The notes under the pieces are model-generated. The model was not told where the DNA came from, did no database searches, and saw nothing but the letters and a program-made list of their open reading frames with translations. Positions 17,061 to 26,546 of a stretch of DNA of 64,000 nucleotides are shown here, one piece after another (within the stretch, counting starts at the first letter, position 1; the number at the start of each line of letters is the position of its first letter). The DNA comes from HLUCCA09 sp965277275. Lineage in GTDB: Bacteria; Pseudomonadota; Alphaproteobacteria; Rhodobacterales; Rhodobacteraceae. The DNA is taken from positions 3,286,001 to 3,350,000 of the forward strand of contig CBDICG010000002.1 of assembly GCA_965277275.1 (NCBI GenBank). The letters run 5' to 3'. Made by a program: the position numbers and the translations under genes.

Positions 17061-19235
17061 TCAGGTATCGGCCAGCTCGGAGACACGTGTCTTCGATTGG
17101 GCGTGGGCTGGCGGTGGGGGCGGGGCGCCCGTGGCGGACCGGCGTTTGAGCTGCCGGATCACGACGGGGCATTTCGCGTCGGACTGGTAGAGCACCTGGC
17201 AATGCAGGCAGTTGACGCATTCGTTGGGATTGATCTCGCCCGTGGGGTGGATCGCCTGCACCGGGCATTCGTTGGCGCAGGTGTGGCAGGGGTTGCCGCA
17301 GGATTGGTAGCGCTTGAGCCAGTCGAACATGCGAATGCGGGCGGGAATGGCGAGGGCCGCGCCGAGTGGGCAGAGATAGCGGCAATAGAAGCGCTCGATG
17401 AAGAGGCCCGCGATCAGGAGGGCGACGGCAAAAACGACGAATGGCCAGTCGCGCACGAACTTGAGGATGATCGCGGTCTTGAAGGGCTCCACCTCGGCCA
17501 GTTGCTCGGCCAGTGGGATCGACGCGAGAGAGACGCCGAAGAGACCCAGAAAGATCATGTACTTCAATGGCCAGAGCCGCTCGTGCAGGCCCCAGGGCAG
17601 CGTGAGCTGCGGCACGCCGACCGCGCGGGCGAGCCTGTTGGTCAGCTCCTGCAATGCACCGAACGGACAGAGCCAGCCGCAATAGGCGCCGCGACCCCAG
17701 AAGAGCAGCGCGGCGGCCACGGCGAACCACTGGATGAACACCAACGGGTCGAGCAGGAACGCATCCCACGTGAACCCGGTTTGCAGCGCGCCACCGAGCG
17801 CCATGAGGTTCACGACCGAGAGTTGCGCATTCATCATCCAGCCGAGCCACACCAGTGAGACCGTCAGAAACGACATGCGGAACCAGAAATAGAAGCGCGG
17901 ATAGGCCGTGAGCTGCATCTGAAAGAAGAATGCGCCCGTCAGCACTGACAGCATGACGCCAAGGCCCGCGATCTCGACGGTCTTGTCGCGCCAGATCCGT
18001 TGCCAGAGGGCAGCCTTTGCCTCTGCTTCCGTCTTGGTGTCGTCGGTGTCGACTACGGGGGCCGTGGCGGGCAGGAGGTACCGCTCCGGCAAGTGATAGC
18101 CGAGATCAAAAGTCAGGAAAGTCTTCTCGACGGCCCCCACCGCGCGCTGCACCAGAAGCTGGATACGGAACGGCTCCGCAGGGTCGAACCCGGCGTCGGC
18201 GGGGATCTTGAAGAGGTCCAGTTCGCTGAAACTTGGCGCGCCAGGAGCGGCGACATCCAGCACACGCTTATGCTGACGGTCGAAGAAGCGCACGGCCGCG
18301 TCGCCCTGGATCAACTGGAAACGGTCGAAGATCCCACCGCGCACATAACCCGAACCCTTGAAGGAATAGGGCCCGCGGCCAAGCAGCAGTAGCGCCTGTT
18401 CACCTGGTTCCAGCCACGCGGTCAGGTTGGCGTATTCCCGTTCGCCGAGCAGGCTGAGGCCGATGGACGGTACGCTGACGAGCGCGGCATGCAAGTCGAT
18501 GAATGTGTCGCCGGGCGCGCCGGGCTCAGGCCGTGCGATAGCGCGTGCGTCGCCCGTCGCCTCGAACGCCGCGTTGATCTGGCCGATGTCGAGTGTCAGC
18601 CGGCGGATCGAGCCGTCGCCCGCCAGGGTCTGCCAACCCGCGGGCTCGGTCTGGCCCATGTCCACCTCGCGTGGCGGGCCGGCGGCGACTTCGGGGGCGA
18701 GCCCTCCGAGGCCGAGGGCGCGCGCTACCTTGATGCCGCTGCGCACGATGGAATCGTCGATCACCATCACGGTGACGGTCGCGCCCGAGATGATGTCGAG
18801 GTCATGCGCCGCACCGCCGCTCGCGGCCTCTGCCTTCAGGTCGAGCCCGGCATAGCCCTCGGTCAGAGCGAGCATCTTGGAGTTTGGAATGCCGATCAGC
18901 ACGATCGGTTCGGAGTGTTTCACAAGCACCGAACCCGTGAGCACGGCGTCGGGCGACACGGCGGCGACGACATGTATCGGCTTGCCGGAATACCCGGTTG
19001 TGCCGACGAAATCAGAGGTCAGAAACGCCCACGCGACTGTCTCGCCAGCGCGCAAGACCGGGGCGACCGGCACATCCGCGCGCACCTCACCGAACCCGTC
19101 GGCGCCTGCAACAAGCGCTTCGGGCTCAACGTCAGGCAGAAAGCGCGCAAGCGTCTCTGCCCCAGCCGCGAAAGGCCAAGCAAACACTAGCATCAGGGTA
19201 ACGGCAAGGCGCGGAAACAGCACGGCAAAGTCCAA
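17061..19235 (-). CDS. nosR: NosR, membrane flavo-iron-sulfur protein for N2O respiration
   Basis: The 724-residue protein starts with a signal sequence. It has a periplasmic FMN-binding domain with SGAT at residues 150-153 (Thr153 is the expected flavinylation site), then several membrane helices. Two cytoplasmic cysteine motifs, CGWLCPFGALQEL and CRYLCPLGAALAIP, follow, and then a ferredoxin-like end with CGNPCHTCANECP and CVNCLHC. NosR supports electron flow to NosZ and nos expression. Its presence with NosX is the usual clade I arrangement. The start gives a good signal peptide and lies 43 bases from an Fnr-like box. Confidence 0.96.
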   Translation of the reverse strand: MDFAVLFPRLAVTLMLVFAWPFAAGAETLARFLPDVEPEALVAGADGFGEVRADVPVAPVLRAGETVAWAFLTSDFVGTTGYSGKPIHVVAAVSPDAVLTGSVLVKHSEPIVLIGIPNSKMLALTEGYAGLDLKAEAASGGAAHDLDIISGATVTVMVIDDSIVRSGIKVARALGLGGLAPEVAAGPPREVDMGQTEPAGWQTLAGDGSIRRLTLDIGQINAAFEATGDARAIARPEPGAPGDTFIDLHAALVSVPSIGLSLLGEREYANLTAWLEPGEQALLLLGRGPYSFKGSGYVRGGIFDRFQLIQGDAAVRFFDRQHKRVLDVAAPGAPSFSELDLFKIPADAGFDPAEPFRIQLLVQRAVGAVEKTFLTFDLGYHLPERYLLPATAPVVDTDDTKTEAEAKAALWQRIWRDKTVEIAGLGVMLSVLTGAFFFQMQLTAYPRFYFWFRMSFLTVSLVWLGWMMNAQLSVVNLMALGGALQTGFTWDAFLLDPLVFIQWFAVAAALLFWGRGAYCGWLCPFGALQELTNRLARAVGVPQLTLPWGLHERLWPLKYMIFLGLFGVSLASIPLAEQLAEVEPFKTAIILKFVRDWPFVVFAVALLIAGLFIERFYCRYLCPLGAALAIPARIRMFDWLKRYQSCGNPCHTCANECPVQAIHPTGEINPNECVNCLHCQVLYQSDAKCPVVIRQLKRRSATGAPPPPPAHAQSKTRVSELADT

Positions 19236-19277
19236 CTCGGGTCAGACCCACCATCGCTGCAAACAAATCTTGCGCGC

Positions 19278-19291
19278 TTGACAATTGTTAA
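19278..19291. promoter_or_regulatory. Fnr/NnrR-like box between nosR and its divergent regulator
   Basis: The 14-mer TTGACAATTGTTAA is close to the Fnr/NnrR consensus TTGAT-N4-ATCAA, with an exact CAATTG centre. It lies 43 bases upstream of the nosR start on one side and about 100 bases upstream of the regulator on the other, so one protein bound here could serve both. The assignment is by similarity and position. Confidence 0.55.
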
Positions 19292-19394
19292 GGCGCGACG
19301 GGCTGACACAGAGGAGTGTGTCGATGCGCAATACCGCTGCCTTTGCGGTGTGATGACCCGGTTTGTGACGCGCGGCGCCAGAGAGACGGAGACC

Positions 19395-20069
19395 ATGCAA
19401 CAGACGATCCGCCGAATAAACGAGCTGGAGATCCTTCAGGACCTTCCGCTGGAATATCGCGCGAGGCTGATGGAAAAGTCGGTGGCCAAAAACCACCCGA
19501 AGCGCACCGTGCTGATCCAACAGGGTGACGCGTTTCCTGGCCTCTTTGCGCTGGAGCGCGGCATGCTCCTTCTCTCCCGCGCCGACCGGTTTGGTGGAGG
19601 CGCGATCGTCCGGTTGGTTCATCCGGGTGAATCGTTCGGATTGCCGTACCTTGTCGGTACGTCCGTTGCGCCCTTCAGCCTCACAACCTCTGGTGATTGC
19701 GGTGTCGTGTTCATCGACAGAGCGACGTGCATCGACGTGCTCGGCCTGAATGATCCGTGTACGAAAAGCATCCTTGGAGATCTGCTCCGGACCAAGGAGG
19801 AGCTCTATGTCCAGCTTCAGGACGTAAAGAGCCATGCTGGCACGAGGCGGCTTGGGTGGTACCTTCTGCGCGCCTCGGAGAAGACCGGAAACACCACGAT
19901 CCCGTTGCCGATGGAGAGGCTCGAGCTGGCATCTTACCTCGGGATGGCGCCGGAGAGCCTGTCCCGCAGCTTTCGCGTTTTGAGCAAGTCCGGCGTCGCG
20001 AGTACGCGCGGGTCGGCCATGCTCTTCGACAAAGAGGCGTTGATCGCGTTTCTCACGAAGGACAGATAG
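19395..20069 (+). CDS. Crp/Fnr-family regulator divergent from nosR (NnrR/DNR-like)
   Basis: The start ATG at 19395 gives MQQTIRRINELEILQDLPLE and has GGAG seven bases before it; an in-frame extension to 19278 would run over the operator and is not favoured. The 224-residue protein has a cyclic-nucleotide-like sensor (QQGDAFPGLFALERGMLLL), a dimer helix, and the winged helix ASYLGMAPESLSRSFRVLS. There is no Fnr cysteine cluster, so NO or heme sensing as in DNR/NnrR is more likely than O2 sensing through an Fe-S cluster. It is intact and probably controls the nos operon. Confidence 0.88.
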   Translation: MQQTIRRINELEILQDLPLEYRARLMEKSVAKNHPKRTVLIQQGDAFPGLFALERGMLLLSRADRFGGGAIVRLVHPGESFGLPYLVGTSVAPFSLTTSGDCGVVFIDRATCIDVLGLNDPCTKSILGDLLRTKEELYVQLQDVKSHAGTRRLGWYLLRASEKTGNTTIPLPMERLELASYLGMAPESLSRSFRVLSKSGVASTRGSAMLFDKEALIAFLTKDR

Positions 20070-20693
20070 CCGTTCGTTTGCCCTAGAGCACACGGAAGCC
20101 GAACGATGCACCACGGCGGAGAAGCTGTAGCCAGACTGCTCGCCGCTACGGGCTCGGTGCGTGCTGTGCTTGATCGCAATCGGTTAGGCTCGAAATCTCC
20201 CGGGGTCGGTGAGCGCATCTCATCGTGGGACAGGTCCTGTCGGTCGACCGTCTGCGGATTTCTCAGATGATGACTCAACACGGATGGGGCCTGTTTGCGG
20301 GGTAGGCGATCCGCCCGCCGACGGACTTCTAGCTGGGCCGATCCGTATGAGCCATGACAGCACGTTCATCTTGCTTGCTCCAACGGTGCTTTTCGAGAGT
20401 GCTCCATAGTTCAACGTCGCCCGGAACATGGGCGCTGGGGCTGAAGAGGCCAGTAGCCCCGACATGTCGCAAAGCTGGTCTGGAGCCTACGAGAGCAGAG
20501 GGCGTGCCCAAGGATCTGCGTTCTCGCGCATCGTTGGGCGACGCCTGTGTTTGCAACGCCTGCGCCAGCGGAGTCCGTACTTCAAATCCCGCCTGCAAGG
20601 GGGGCGAGTTCGCGCCGTGTTCCCTCAGTCGCAGCATCCGCAAGCCGACGTGAGACCACACGGCCATCAGCGCCCATCACGCAAATCCTGTTG
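20070..20693. other. No gene recognised between Crp/Fnr and TetR genes
   Basis: About 620 bases. A plus-strand run MHHGGEAVARLLAATG near 20106 faintly recalls the N-terminus of thiamine-diphosphate enzymes but is too short to call. The remainder has no recognisable protein or RNA. Confidence 0.35.
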
Positions 20694-20714
20694 ACTGACT
20701 GACGGTCAGTCAGT
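20694..20714. promoter_or_regulatory. 21-bp perfect palindrome, probable TetR operator
   Basis: Two 10-base arms, ACTGACTGAC and its reverse complement, flank a single G. The centre lies 37 bases upstream of the tetR start, in the expected promoter region. Such a perfect palindrome directly before a TetR gene is most simply its own operator (autorepression). It is seen in the sequence; binding is inferred. Confidence 0.75.
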
Positions 20715-20740
20715 ATCCAGTACGCAATTGGAGAATCGAT

Positions 20741-21373
20741 GTGGCTCGGACCGTCAAAGCACCTGAAGAGCGCCGGGCGGAGATCGTGGCGGCTGCGGAT
20801 CAGCTCTTTCGGCAGAAGGGCTACGCGAAGTGCTCAGTGGACATGATCATCCGCGAAATCGGCGTCGCGAAGGGCACGTTCTACTACTACTTCAAGTCCA
20901 AGGCAGACATCCTTGCCGCCATCGTCGACAGGACGCTCAATCAGGTCGTCGAACTGGCCGAAGGAGTGGCGGATGAGCCCTCGCTCACAGCGATGCAGAA
21001 GATGGAGGCCCTTCTTGGCAACAGTCACATCGGCGACGATGACAGCCTCGACGTCGCCGAGATGCTGCATCTGCCCGAGAACCGTGAGCTGCATGAGCTG
21101 ACTAACATCCAGACGGTGCTTCAGCTTTCGCCGATCCTGGCGCGGATCGTTGAACAGGGCATTCAGGAGGGATCTTTCGAGGTCGACAAGCCCCTCGAGA
21201 CCATCCAGTTTCTTTTCACGGGCGCGCAGTTTCTCACGGACGGGGACCTGTTCGGCTTCTCCAAGCCCGAACTGCGCTCGCGCCGCCAGGTCACACAGAC
21301 AATCGTAGAAAAAGCGCTCGGCGCTACGCCGGGAAGCTTTCACTTCATGAATCCCATCCGGGCCTTGGAGTAG
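20741..21373 (+). CDS. TetR/AcrR-family transcriptional regulator
   Basis: This 210-residue protein has the classic N-terminal helix-turn-helix: RRAEIVAAADQLFRQKGYAK, then IIREIGVAKGTFYYYFKSKADILAAIVDRT. The start is GTG at 20741 with GGAGA just upstream. The C-terminal ligand domain is not diagnostic. Downstream on the same strand are a CPBP protease and a serine hydrolase, which it may control together with itself through the 21-bp palindrome. The ligand is unknown. Confidence 0.9.
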   Translation: MARTVKAPEERRAEIVAAADQLFRQKGYAKCSVDMIIREIGVAKGTFYYYFKSKADILAAIVDRTLNQVVELAEGVADEPSLTAMQKMEALLGNSHIGDDDSLDVAEMLHLPENRELHELTNIQTVLQLSPILARIVEQGIQEGSFEVDKPLETIQFLFTGAQFLTDGDLFGFSKPELRSRRQVTQTIVEKALGATPGSFHFMNPIRALE

Positions 21374-21508
21374 AGGCATGAGCAGGGAAATGCACAAGGA
21401 TCGTCAGCGCGGGGTCGAGCATCGCGCATGGCGACCGTCCGCTGCACATCATGGGGCGTTTTGGCCCGTGTGTGTCCTGTTTCAACTCCCCTCACGGTGG
21501 ATATTCCC

Positions 21509-22351
21509 ATGGCAGATCTCGCTGCACCCGCCACTCCCGTCTCTGTTCCTACCCATGCCCTGATCGCGTTCTTCCTTCTGACGTATGCGATCACTTGGGG
21601 TGTAGTTGGCATCTACATCGCCGCGCCCGAATGGGCCGGATCCCGCTTTGGCGAGATCAGCGGATCGCACCCGTTCTTCTTCATCGCGACCTGGGCCCCC
21701 GCGATCTCGGCCCTTGCAATAGTCCTCTTCTATGGCGGCGCTACCGGCCTGCGGTCCTTTCTAAGCCGTCTCTTGATGTGGCGCTTGCCCCTCGGAGGGG
21801 GTGTCGCGATCGTCTTCGGCATTCCGGTCGTCTTCATGATCGGCTCGCTCGTGAAGGGCGGCCCGGTGATTGCGCCAGTGCCGCCGGAAGGCGCAGCTGC
21901 TCTCGTTGCCGTGCTCTTCATGATGCTTTTCCTTGGCCCGAATGAAGAGATGGGCTGGCGCGGCGTGGCGCAGCCCCTCCTGCAGCGTCACATGGCGCCG
22001 CTTTGGGCCGGGATCGTGATCGGAGCGATCTGGGGCATTTGGCATCTCCCGGCGTTCTTCTTGTCGGGAACAGTCTTTGCCGGGTGGAGCTTCCTTCCGT
22101 TTCTGATCGGCAACATCACCCTGGCTGTCCTGATCACACCGATCTTCAATGCATCGCGCGGCAGTCTGCTCTGGCCGGTGCTCTTTCACTGGCAACTGAT
22201 CAATCCGATCTGGCCGGATGCACAACCTTATGACACGTGGATTCTCGTCGTCGTCGCGGTGGTTGTGGTTTGGTGGAAGCGGGAGACGATGCTCTCGCGC
22301 AAGGCGGCTGTCACGGAAGTGATCCCAGGTTTCGGGGGTGCTCTGCGATGA
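21509..22351 (+). CDS. CPBP-family intramembrane metalloprotease
   Basis: The 280-residue membrane protein carries the CPBP/Abi signature: EEMGWRG (Glu146-Glu147...Arg151), then IWGIWHLPAFFL (His179) and a third motif LFHWQLIN. It has about eight hydrophobic helices starting HALIAFFLLTYAITWGVVGI. The ATG at 21509 is preferred over an upstream in-frame ATG at 21428 because the extension is not membrane-like. Its last bases overlap the start of the serine hydrolase gene (ATGA). Members process or degrade membrane substrates, some linked to toxin or peptide resistance; the substrate is unknown here. Confidence 0.88.
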   Translation: MADLAAPATPVSVPTHALIAFFLLTYAITWGVVGIYIAAPEWAGSRFGEISGSHPFFFIATWAPAISALAIVLFYGGATGLRSFLSRLLMWRLPLGGGVAIVFGIPVVFMIGSLVKGGPVIAPVPPEGAAALVAVLFMMLFLGPNEEMGWRGVAQPLLQRHMAPLWAGIVIGAIWGIWHLPAFFLSGTVFAGWSFLPFLIGNITLAVLITPIFNASRGSLLWPVLFHWQLINPIWPDAQPYDTWILVVVAVVVVWWKRETMLSRKAAVTEVIPGFGGALR

Positions 22352-23520
22352 CGCGATTATCTCTTATGGTCGTAGCGGTTTTGGCCGGTGCCATTCTTGC
22401 CGCAACGGCATCGTCCGACGCCAGGCGTCTGGATCGTGAAGTGCTGGCGCTCCTTGAGGACGTTCGTACCGAGTACGGCTTTCCGGGCGCGACGCTGGCT
22501 TACGTCATGCCGGATGGGGCCATTGGCACCGTCGCGGTCGGATTGGCGGATCAGGAAGCCAACTTGGAAATGAAAACAAACCACCGGATGCTGGCCGCCA
22601 GTGTTGGCAAGACGGTATGGGGCGCATTGGTTCTGGCCCTGGAAAGTGACGGTGTGCTTGGAAGATCTGACCCCGTTGCCGACTATCTCGGGCATCTCTC
22701 CTGGTTCCACCGGCTCCCGAATGCCCGCACGATGACGATCGAGCAATTGCTGACACACCGCTCTGGCCTGCCGGATCACGTGCACATGAAGGGCGTTGCG
22801 GAGGCTCTGATCAAGCTGGGTCGCTTCAGCGCCTTCGCTCCCGAGGAAGCCATAGCATTCGTGCTCGACGAGCCGCCTCTTTTCGAAGCCGGCACCGGTT
22901 GGTCCTACAGTGACACCGGGTATCTCGTTCTTGGACTGGTAATCGAAACAGCAACCGAACGGGACGTTTTCGAGCTGGCGGCAGAGCGCTTCTTCGATCC
23001 TCTTGGTCTATCCTGTACCACGCCCTCGCACCAACGAGAGCTGAGCAGATTGGCCATTGGCTACACGAACGAAGACAACCCTCTCGGTCTGCCCGGACGG
23101 ACGGTCGATGCAAACGGCAAGCTCGTCTGGAACCCTGTGATCGAGTGGACAGGCGGTGGCTTCGTCTCGACGTCGGAGGAGCTCGCCATCTGGGGGCACG
23201 CCCTCTTCACCGGTGAAGCAATCGACGCACCGTACCTTAACAGGTTGCTCGATGGGGTTCCCCTTCATCCGGACTTCAGCGACGTGCGCTATGGGAGCGG
23301 CGTTGCCATCTACTCAGATACACCCTTGGGCCCCGTCTACGGTCATGCCGGCTGGGTCCCCGGCTATGTCTCCAGCCTTCGCCACTATCCGAAACACGGC
23401 TTCACGGTAGCCTTTCAGATCAATACCGACGTCGGGTTCCTCGACGACAGCTCGGATCTCATGCCAACCCTTGAGACGGCCGTCGCGGGGCTATTGGCCA
23501 CTCATGACCCACTTCACTAG
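22348..23520 (+). CDS. Serine hydrolase, class C beta-lactamase/DD-peptidase fold, exported
   Basis: The 390-residue product starts MTRLSLMVVAVLAGAILAAT, a signal peptide. The catalytic SxxK is SVGK at residues 85-88. The Tyr motif is YSD near 187 (in GWSYSDTGYLVLGLV), and the third box is GHAGWVPGY (HxG). Motif order and length fit the beta-lactamase-related serine hydrolase family (esterases, DD-peptidases). It overlaps the CPBP protease gene by 4 bases, so the two are co-translated. The real substrate is unknown. Confidence 0.88.
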   Translation: MTRLSLMVVAVLAGAILAATASSDARRLDREVLALLEDVRTEYGFPGATLAYVMPDGAIGTVAVGLADQEANLEMKTNHRMLAASVGKTVWGALVLALESDGVLGRSDPVADYLGHLSWFHRLPNARTMTIEQLLTHRSGLPDHVHMKGVAEALIKLGRFSAFAPEEAIAFVLDEPPLFEAGTGWSYSDTGYLVLGLVIETATERDVFELAAERFFDPLGLSCTTPSHQRELSRLAIGYTNEDNPLGLPGRTVDANGKLVWNPVIEWTGGGFVSTSEELAIWGHALFTGEAIDAPYLNRLLDGVPLHPDFSDVRYGSGVAIYSDTPLGPVYGHAGWVPGYVSSLRHYPKHGFTVAFQINTDVGFLDDSSDLMPTLETAVAGLLATHDPLH

Positions 23521-24164
23521 GTCTTGCGCGACAAAGACCGGCGGCGTTCTTCTCCGGCTCTTCATCCCAGTGTTGCGTCCAACCCGCCGCTTCAGAATGG
23601 TCGTCCTTGCCCCACACCTCGCGCCGATGGACACGCTCAGGCGATCGGGAACTCCGGCCGAGCTGATGGGCCCGAACCCAAAACCAACGCGATGGGAGCG
23701 ACTTCGAGCGGGCACAGAGCTGCTTCCGTCTCGGGCCAGCGTCCGGCGATTGTCCACCGTCAGCTTCTTGGGCACGCGAGGGGCTGATGGACGACTGGAC
23801 ACGGTCATGGAGCTGTCCATGCTGCGGACTGACGCTGCATCATGCGTTGGTTCTCGGTGGTCCTGGCTTTGATCTCCTGTCGCTTTCTGAGGATGTTTCG
23901 GCGTTGCCAACGAAGATGTTGGCCGGTGTGAGGGCCACGAGGCGTTCGTCGAGCGCCCGGAGCAGGCCGCGGTTTCCGGGCAGGATGCCGTTTTGCAGGG
24001 TCAGGTGCCAACGCTCGATCCTGCCACGGTCTGGGTCTGGTTTTGGTTCGGAGCGCTACAATCATGCTCCGTTGCCGTGGCCAGGCAGCGAGAACGCCAG
24101 TGATGTAGGATGCCCTGCTGATGATTTCGTGGACAGCGGATCAAGCTTTCATAGCTCGCTCCGG
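23521..24164. other. No gene recognised downstream of the serine hydrolase
   Basis: Open frames on both strands have arginine- and serine-rich translations without known motifs. The stretch borders a dead IS5-type transposase and may contain further IS debris. Confidence 0.35.
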
Positions 24165-25010
24165 TAACGTCACTGGGTCCAGGGTTAGGCCTCGCCACCA
24201 GTACATGCCAGTCGCCGCGATGCGTAAGGCGAAAGGAACAGCTCTCCGCATCGGTCGTAGCGTGTGGCAATCCTGTCCCAGCCCTTGAGGCGAGCGACGA
24301 GATTCTCGACCCGGTGGCGCTGCTTGCGGAGTTGTCGGACATGGCTTGTGGGGCCCGTTCGCTCGTGCCGGGCCCGAATGCAGCCTCCAATCCCCCTCTC
24401 CGCAAGCGCTTCTCGGAACCATTCGGCGCCGTAGCTCTGTCACCGAGGAGCATCTTGGCGGCCAGCAAAGCGTGCAGCAGAGCCAGAGCGCGGCATTCCG
24501 CGGGACGACGGGAAGAAGGTCAGCGGCCGATCCAGCGCGTCGCAAAAAAGCTTCGCTTTGAGTTCAGCCCGGCTTTGACCCGTCTGATCGCCTGCGCCCT
24601 AGCTCCCCTTTTTGGAGAGGCTTGCCGCCGTTCGATGCGCCTTTGGGTGAGTGCTGTCGATCACGCCCATGTCGCCATCTGGCCCTGGTCGCACGAGTTC
24701 GACACCCATGCTCGCGAAGACGCCCATGTGGAAGCACCGGACGAAGCGATTGTGGAGCGTCTTGATCGGGCCGTAGTCCAGCGGTGCATCCTTCCAGCGT
24801 AACCCGATCTTCTTGACGTGGATTTTCCCTCTCAGCCCTCGCCTTTCATCTAGGCGAGGCTTGCGTCGGGACTTCGGAACGCACGGGCGCAGCAGCTCCA
24901 TCTGCGCGGCAGTCAGCCTGAAACACCCGCTCACCAGGACACGCCTGTTTGAGCGTGTGAAACACGCAGACAGCGTAGCTACGGGCGGATTTATGGGTCG
25001 TGATCCTAAC
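24165..25010 (-). pseudogene. Degenerate IS5-family transposase
   Basis: Minus-strand reading starts with CFRLTAAQMELLRPCVPKSR, continues LRWKDAPLDYGPIKTLHNRF and IDSTHPKAHRTAAS (first Asp of the DDE triad region), and then needs frameshifts to reach DRIATRYDRCGELFLSALRI at the C-terminus. This order matches IS5/IS427-type transposases. The middle third is badly damaged and contains stops. Confidence 0.75.
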
Positions 25011-25064
25011 AGCGCTCCCAACTGATGCGAGCGCGCGCCCACATCTCAGCGGGCGCGCAAAGGG

Positions 25065-25979
25065 TCATCCGGCGAGGTAGGTACGAAACCACGCGACCAT
25101 GCGCTCTTCGGCGAGCATAGCGGCGGCCTCGTCGTAGCGAGGTGTGGTGTCGTTGTGAAAGCCATGGTTCACGCCGGGATAGATATGCGCCTCGTAGATC
25201 TTGTCGTTGTCTTCCATCGCCTTCTGGAAGGGGGGCCACATCGCATTGATCCGTTGATCGAGCGCGGCGAGCTGGATCATCAGCGGTGCTTCGATCCCGG
25301 CAACTTGTCCTGCATCCGGGAACGAGCCATAGAACGGCACGCCCGCCGCCATTTCGGGGTAGGCCGCAGCCAGCCTGCTCACCACGCCACCGCCGTAGCA
25401 GAAGCCTGTTGCGCCGACCTTGCCGTTGGTTCCTTCAAGCGCCTGAAGATACTCGAACCCCGCGAAGAAATCGTTGAGCAACGCCGCCTGATCGAGGGTC
25501 CGTTGCATCGTTCGGCCTTCATCGTCGGTGCCGGGGTAGCCGCCGAGAGAAGACAGGCCATCCGGCCCCATGGCGATGAACCCGGCCTTTGCCAGGCGCC
25601 GAACAACGTCCCGGATGTACGGATTGAGCCCCCGGTTTTCATGGACGACGAGCACGGCGGCCGGTGGCCGCTCGGGGTCGATCTCGGTTGGGCGGACAAG
25701 GTAGGCTGTGATCTCGCCGGTGCCGTCCGGGCTCTGGTAGGTGATGTCCTCACCCACGATATCCGGGTCATCCTCGGCGACCTGTTGGGCGAGTGCGTAA
25801 TTTGGCGATAGCGCTCCGAGTATTGCGACAGCGGTCAGGCCACCGACGGCCCATTTTCCCGCCTGATCGAGAAACTCGCGCTTAGAGATTTTGCCATGCG
25901 CGTAGTAGTCGTACAGGTCGAGCAGATCCTGGTCGAAATCGGCGGCGGTCAGTCGTTGGGGCGGGGTATGTTTGTTCAT
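25065..25979 (-). CDS. Dienelactone hydrolase-family protein, Tat-exported
   Basis: The 304-residue protein starts at ATG 25977-25979 with GGAGA upstream. Its N-terminal 65 residues contain KISKREFLDQAGKWAVGGLTAV and a cleavage region ALAQQ, a Tat-like export signal seen in periplasmic DLH proteins. The nucleophile is Cys194 in GFCYGGG, and the triad is completed by Asp (ALDQRIN) and His (GVNHGFHND). It is an alpha/beta hydrolase acting on esters or lactones; the substrate is not known. No operon partner is visible. Confidence 0.88.
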   Translation of the reverse strand: MNKHTPPQRLTAADFDQDLLDLYDYYAHGKISKREFLDQAGKWAVGGLTAVAILGALSPNYALAQQVAEDDPDIVGEDITYQSPDGTGEITAYLVRPTEIDPERPPAAVLVVHENRGLNPYIRDVVRRLAKAGFIAMGPDGLSSLGGYPGTDDEGRTMQRTLDQAALLNDFFAGFEYLQALEGTNGKVGATGFCYGGGVVSRLAAAYPEMAAGVPFYGSFPDAGQVAGIEAPLMIQLAALDQRINAMWPPFQKAMEDNDKIYEAHIYPGVNHGFHNDTTPRYDEAAAMLAEERMVAWFRTYLAG

Positions 25980-26546
25980 TGAGCTGTCTCCGGGTTGCTG
26001 CTGAATAATTAGCGCGCGAAAGCTGATCCCCCACATTTGGGTGCGCGAGGCGACACTTGGGACAGCGCCGCGCTTCCCCACAAACGGGCCTCGATCCCCC
26101 CTACGGCAGGCGACGAGGTGCGAGCGGACAAAGACGGGATGCAATTGTTTCTAACAGCGCCCCCACCCCACTTGTTCGTCGAGCAAACTTTCGCACGATG
26201 TGACCCGTGGTGCTGAGCAGCATGATCTCCTCATGCTCCGCAAAGGAAAGACAACGCACCGCGGGCGGCCGGGCCCACGGCGCCAGAAGCGACGTGTCGG
26301 CTCCCCGAACCAACGTGTTCCTACCGCAGGGCCCATGACAGCGTCCCCGGCCAGCGTACTGGCTTGTTCGGCCTGCTGTCATAGCCTGCCAGGTTCGATG
26401 CCAATCCTCACGTTGCGCTACTCTTGGCCATCCCGGCGACCGAAGCGGCGGCCCCTACGCTCTGTTTGCATCACGCCTCCGCTTCGCCATCGCAGCCTCA
26501 ATCGTCGAAGCGTTGCGACGAACGGTCGATCCAGCGCAGTATGTGT
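25980..26546. other. No gene recognised upstream of the dienelactone hydrolase
   Basis: This holds the presumed promoter of the hydrolase gene and then about 400 bases of unrecognised sequence up to a porin fragment. Confidence 0.3.

Noticed and set aside
14234..17190. Long plus-strand frames across nosD and nosZ (up to 753 codons)
   Set aside because: They are antisense shadows of clearly identified minus-strand nos genes.
20106..20160. N-terminus of an acetolactate synthase-like enzyme
   Set aside because: Similarity ends after about 14 residues; nothing further supports it.
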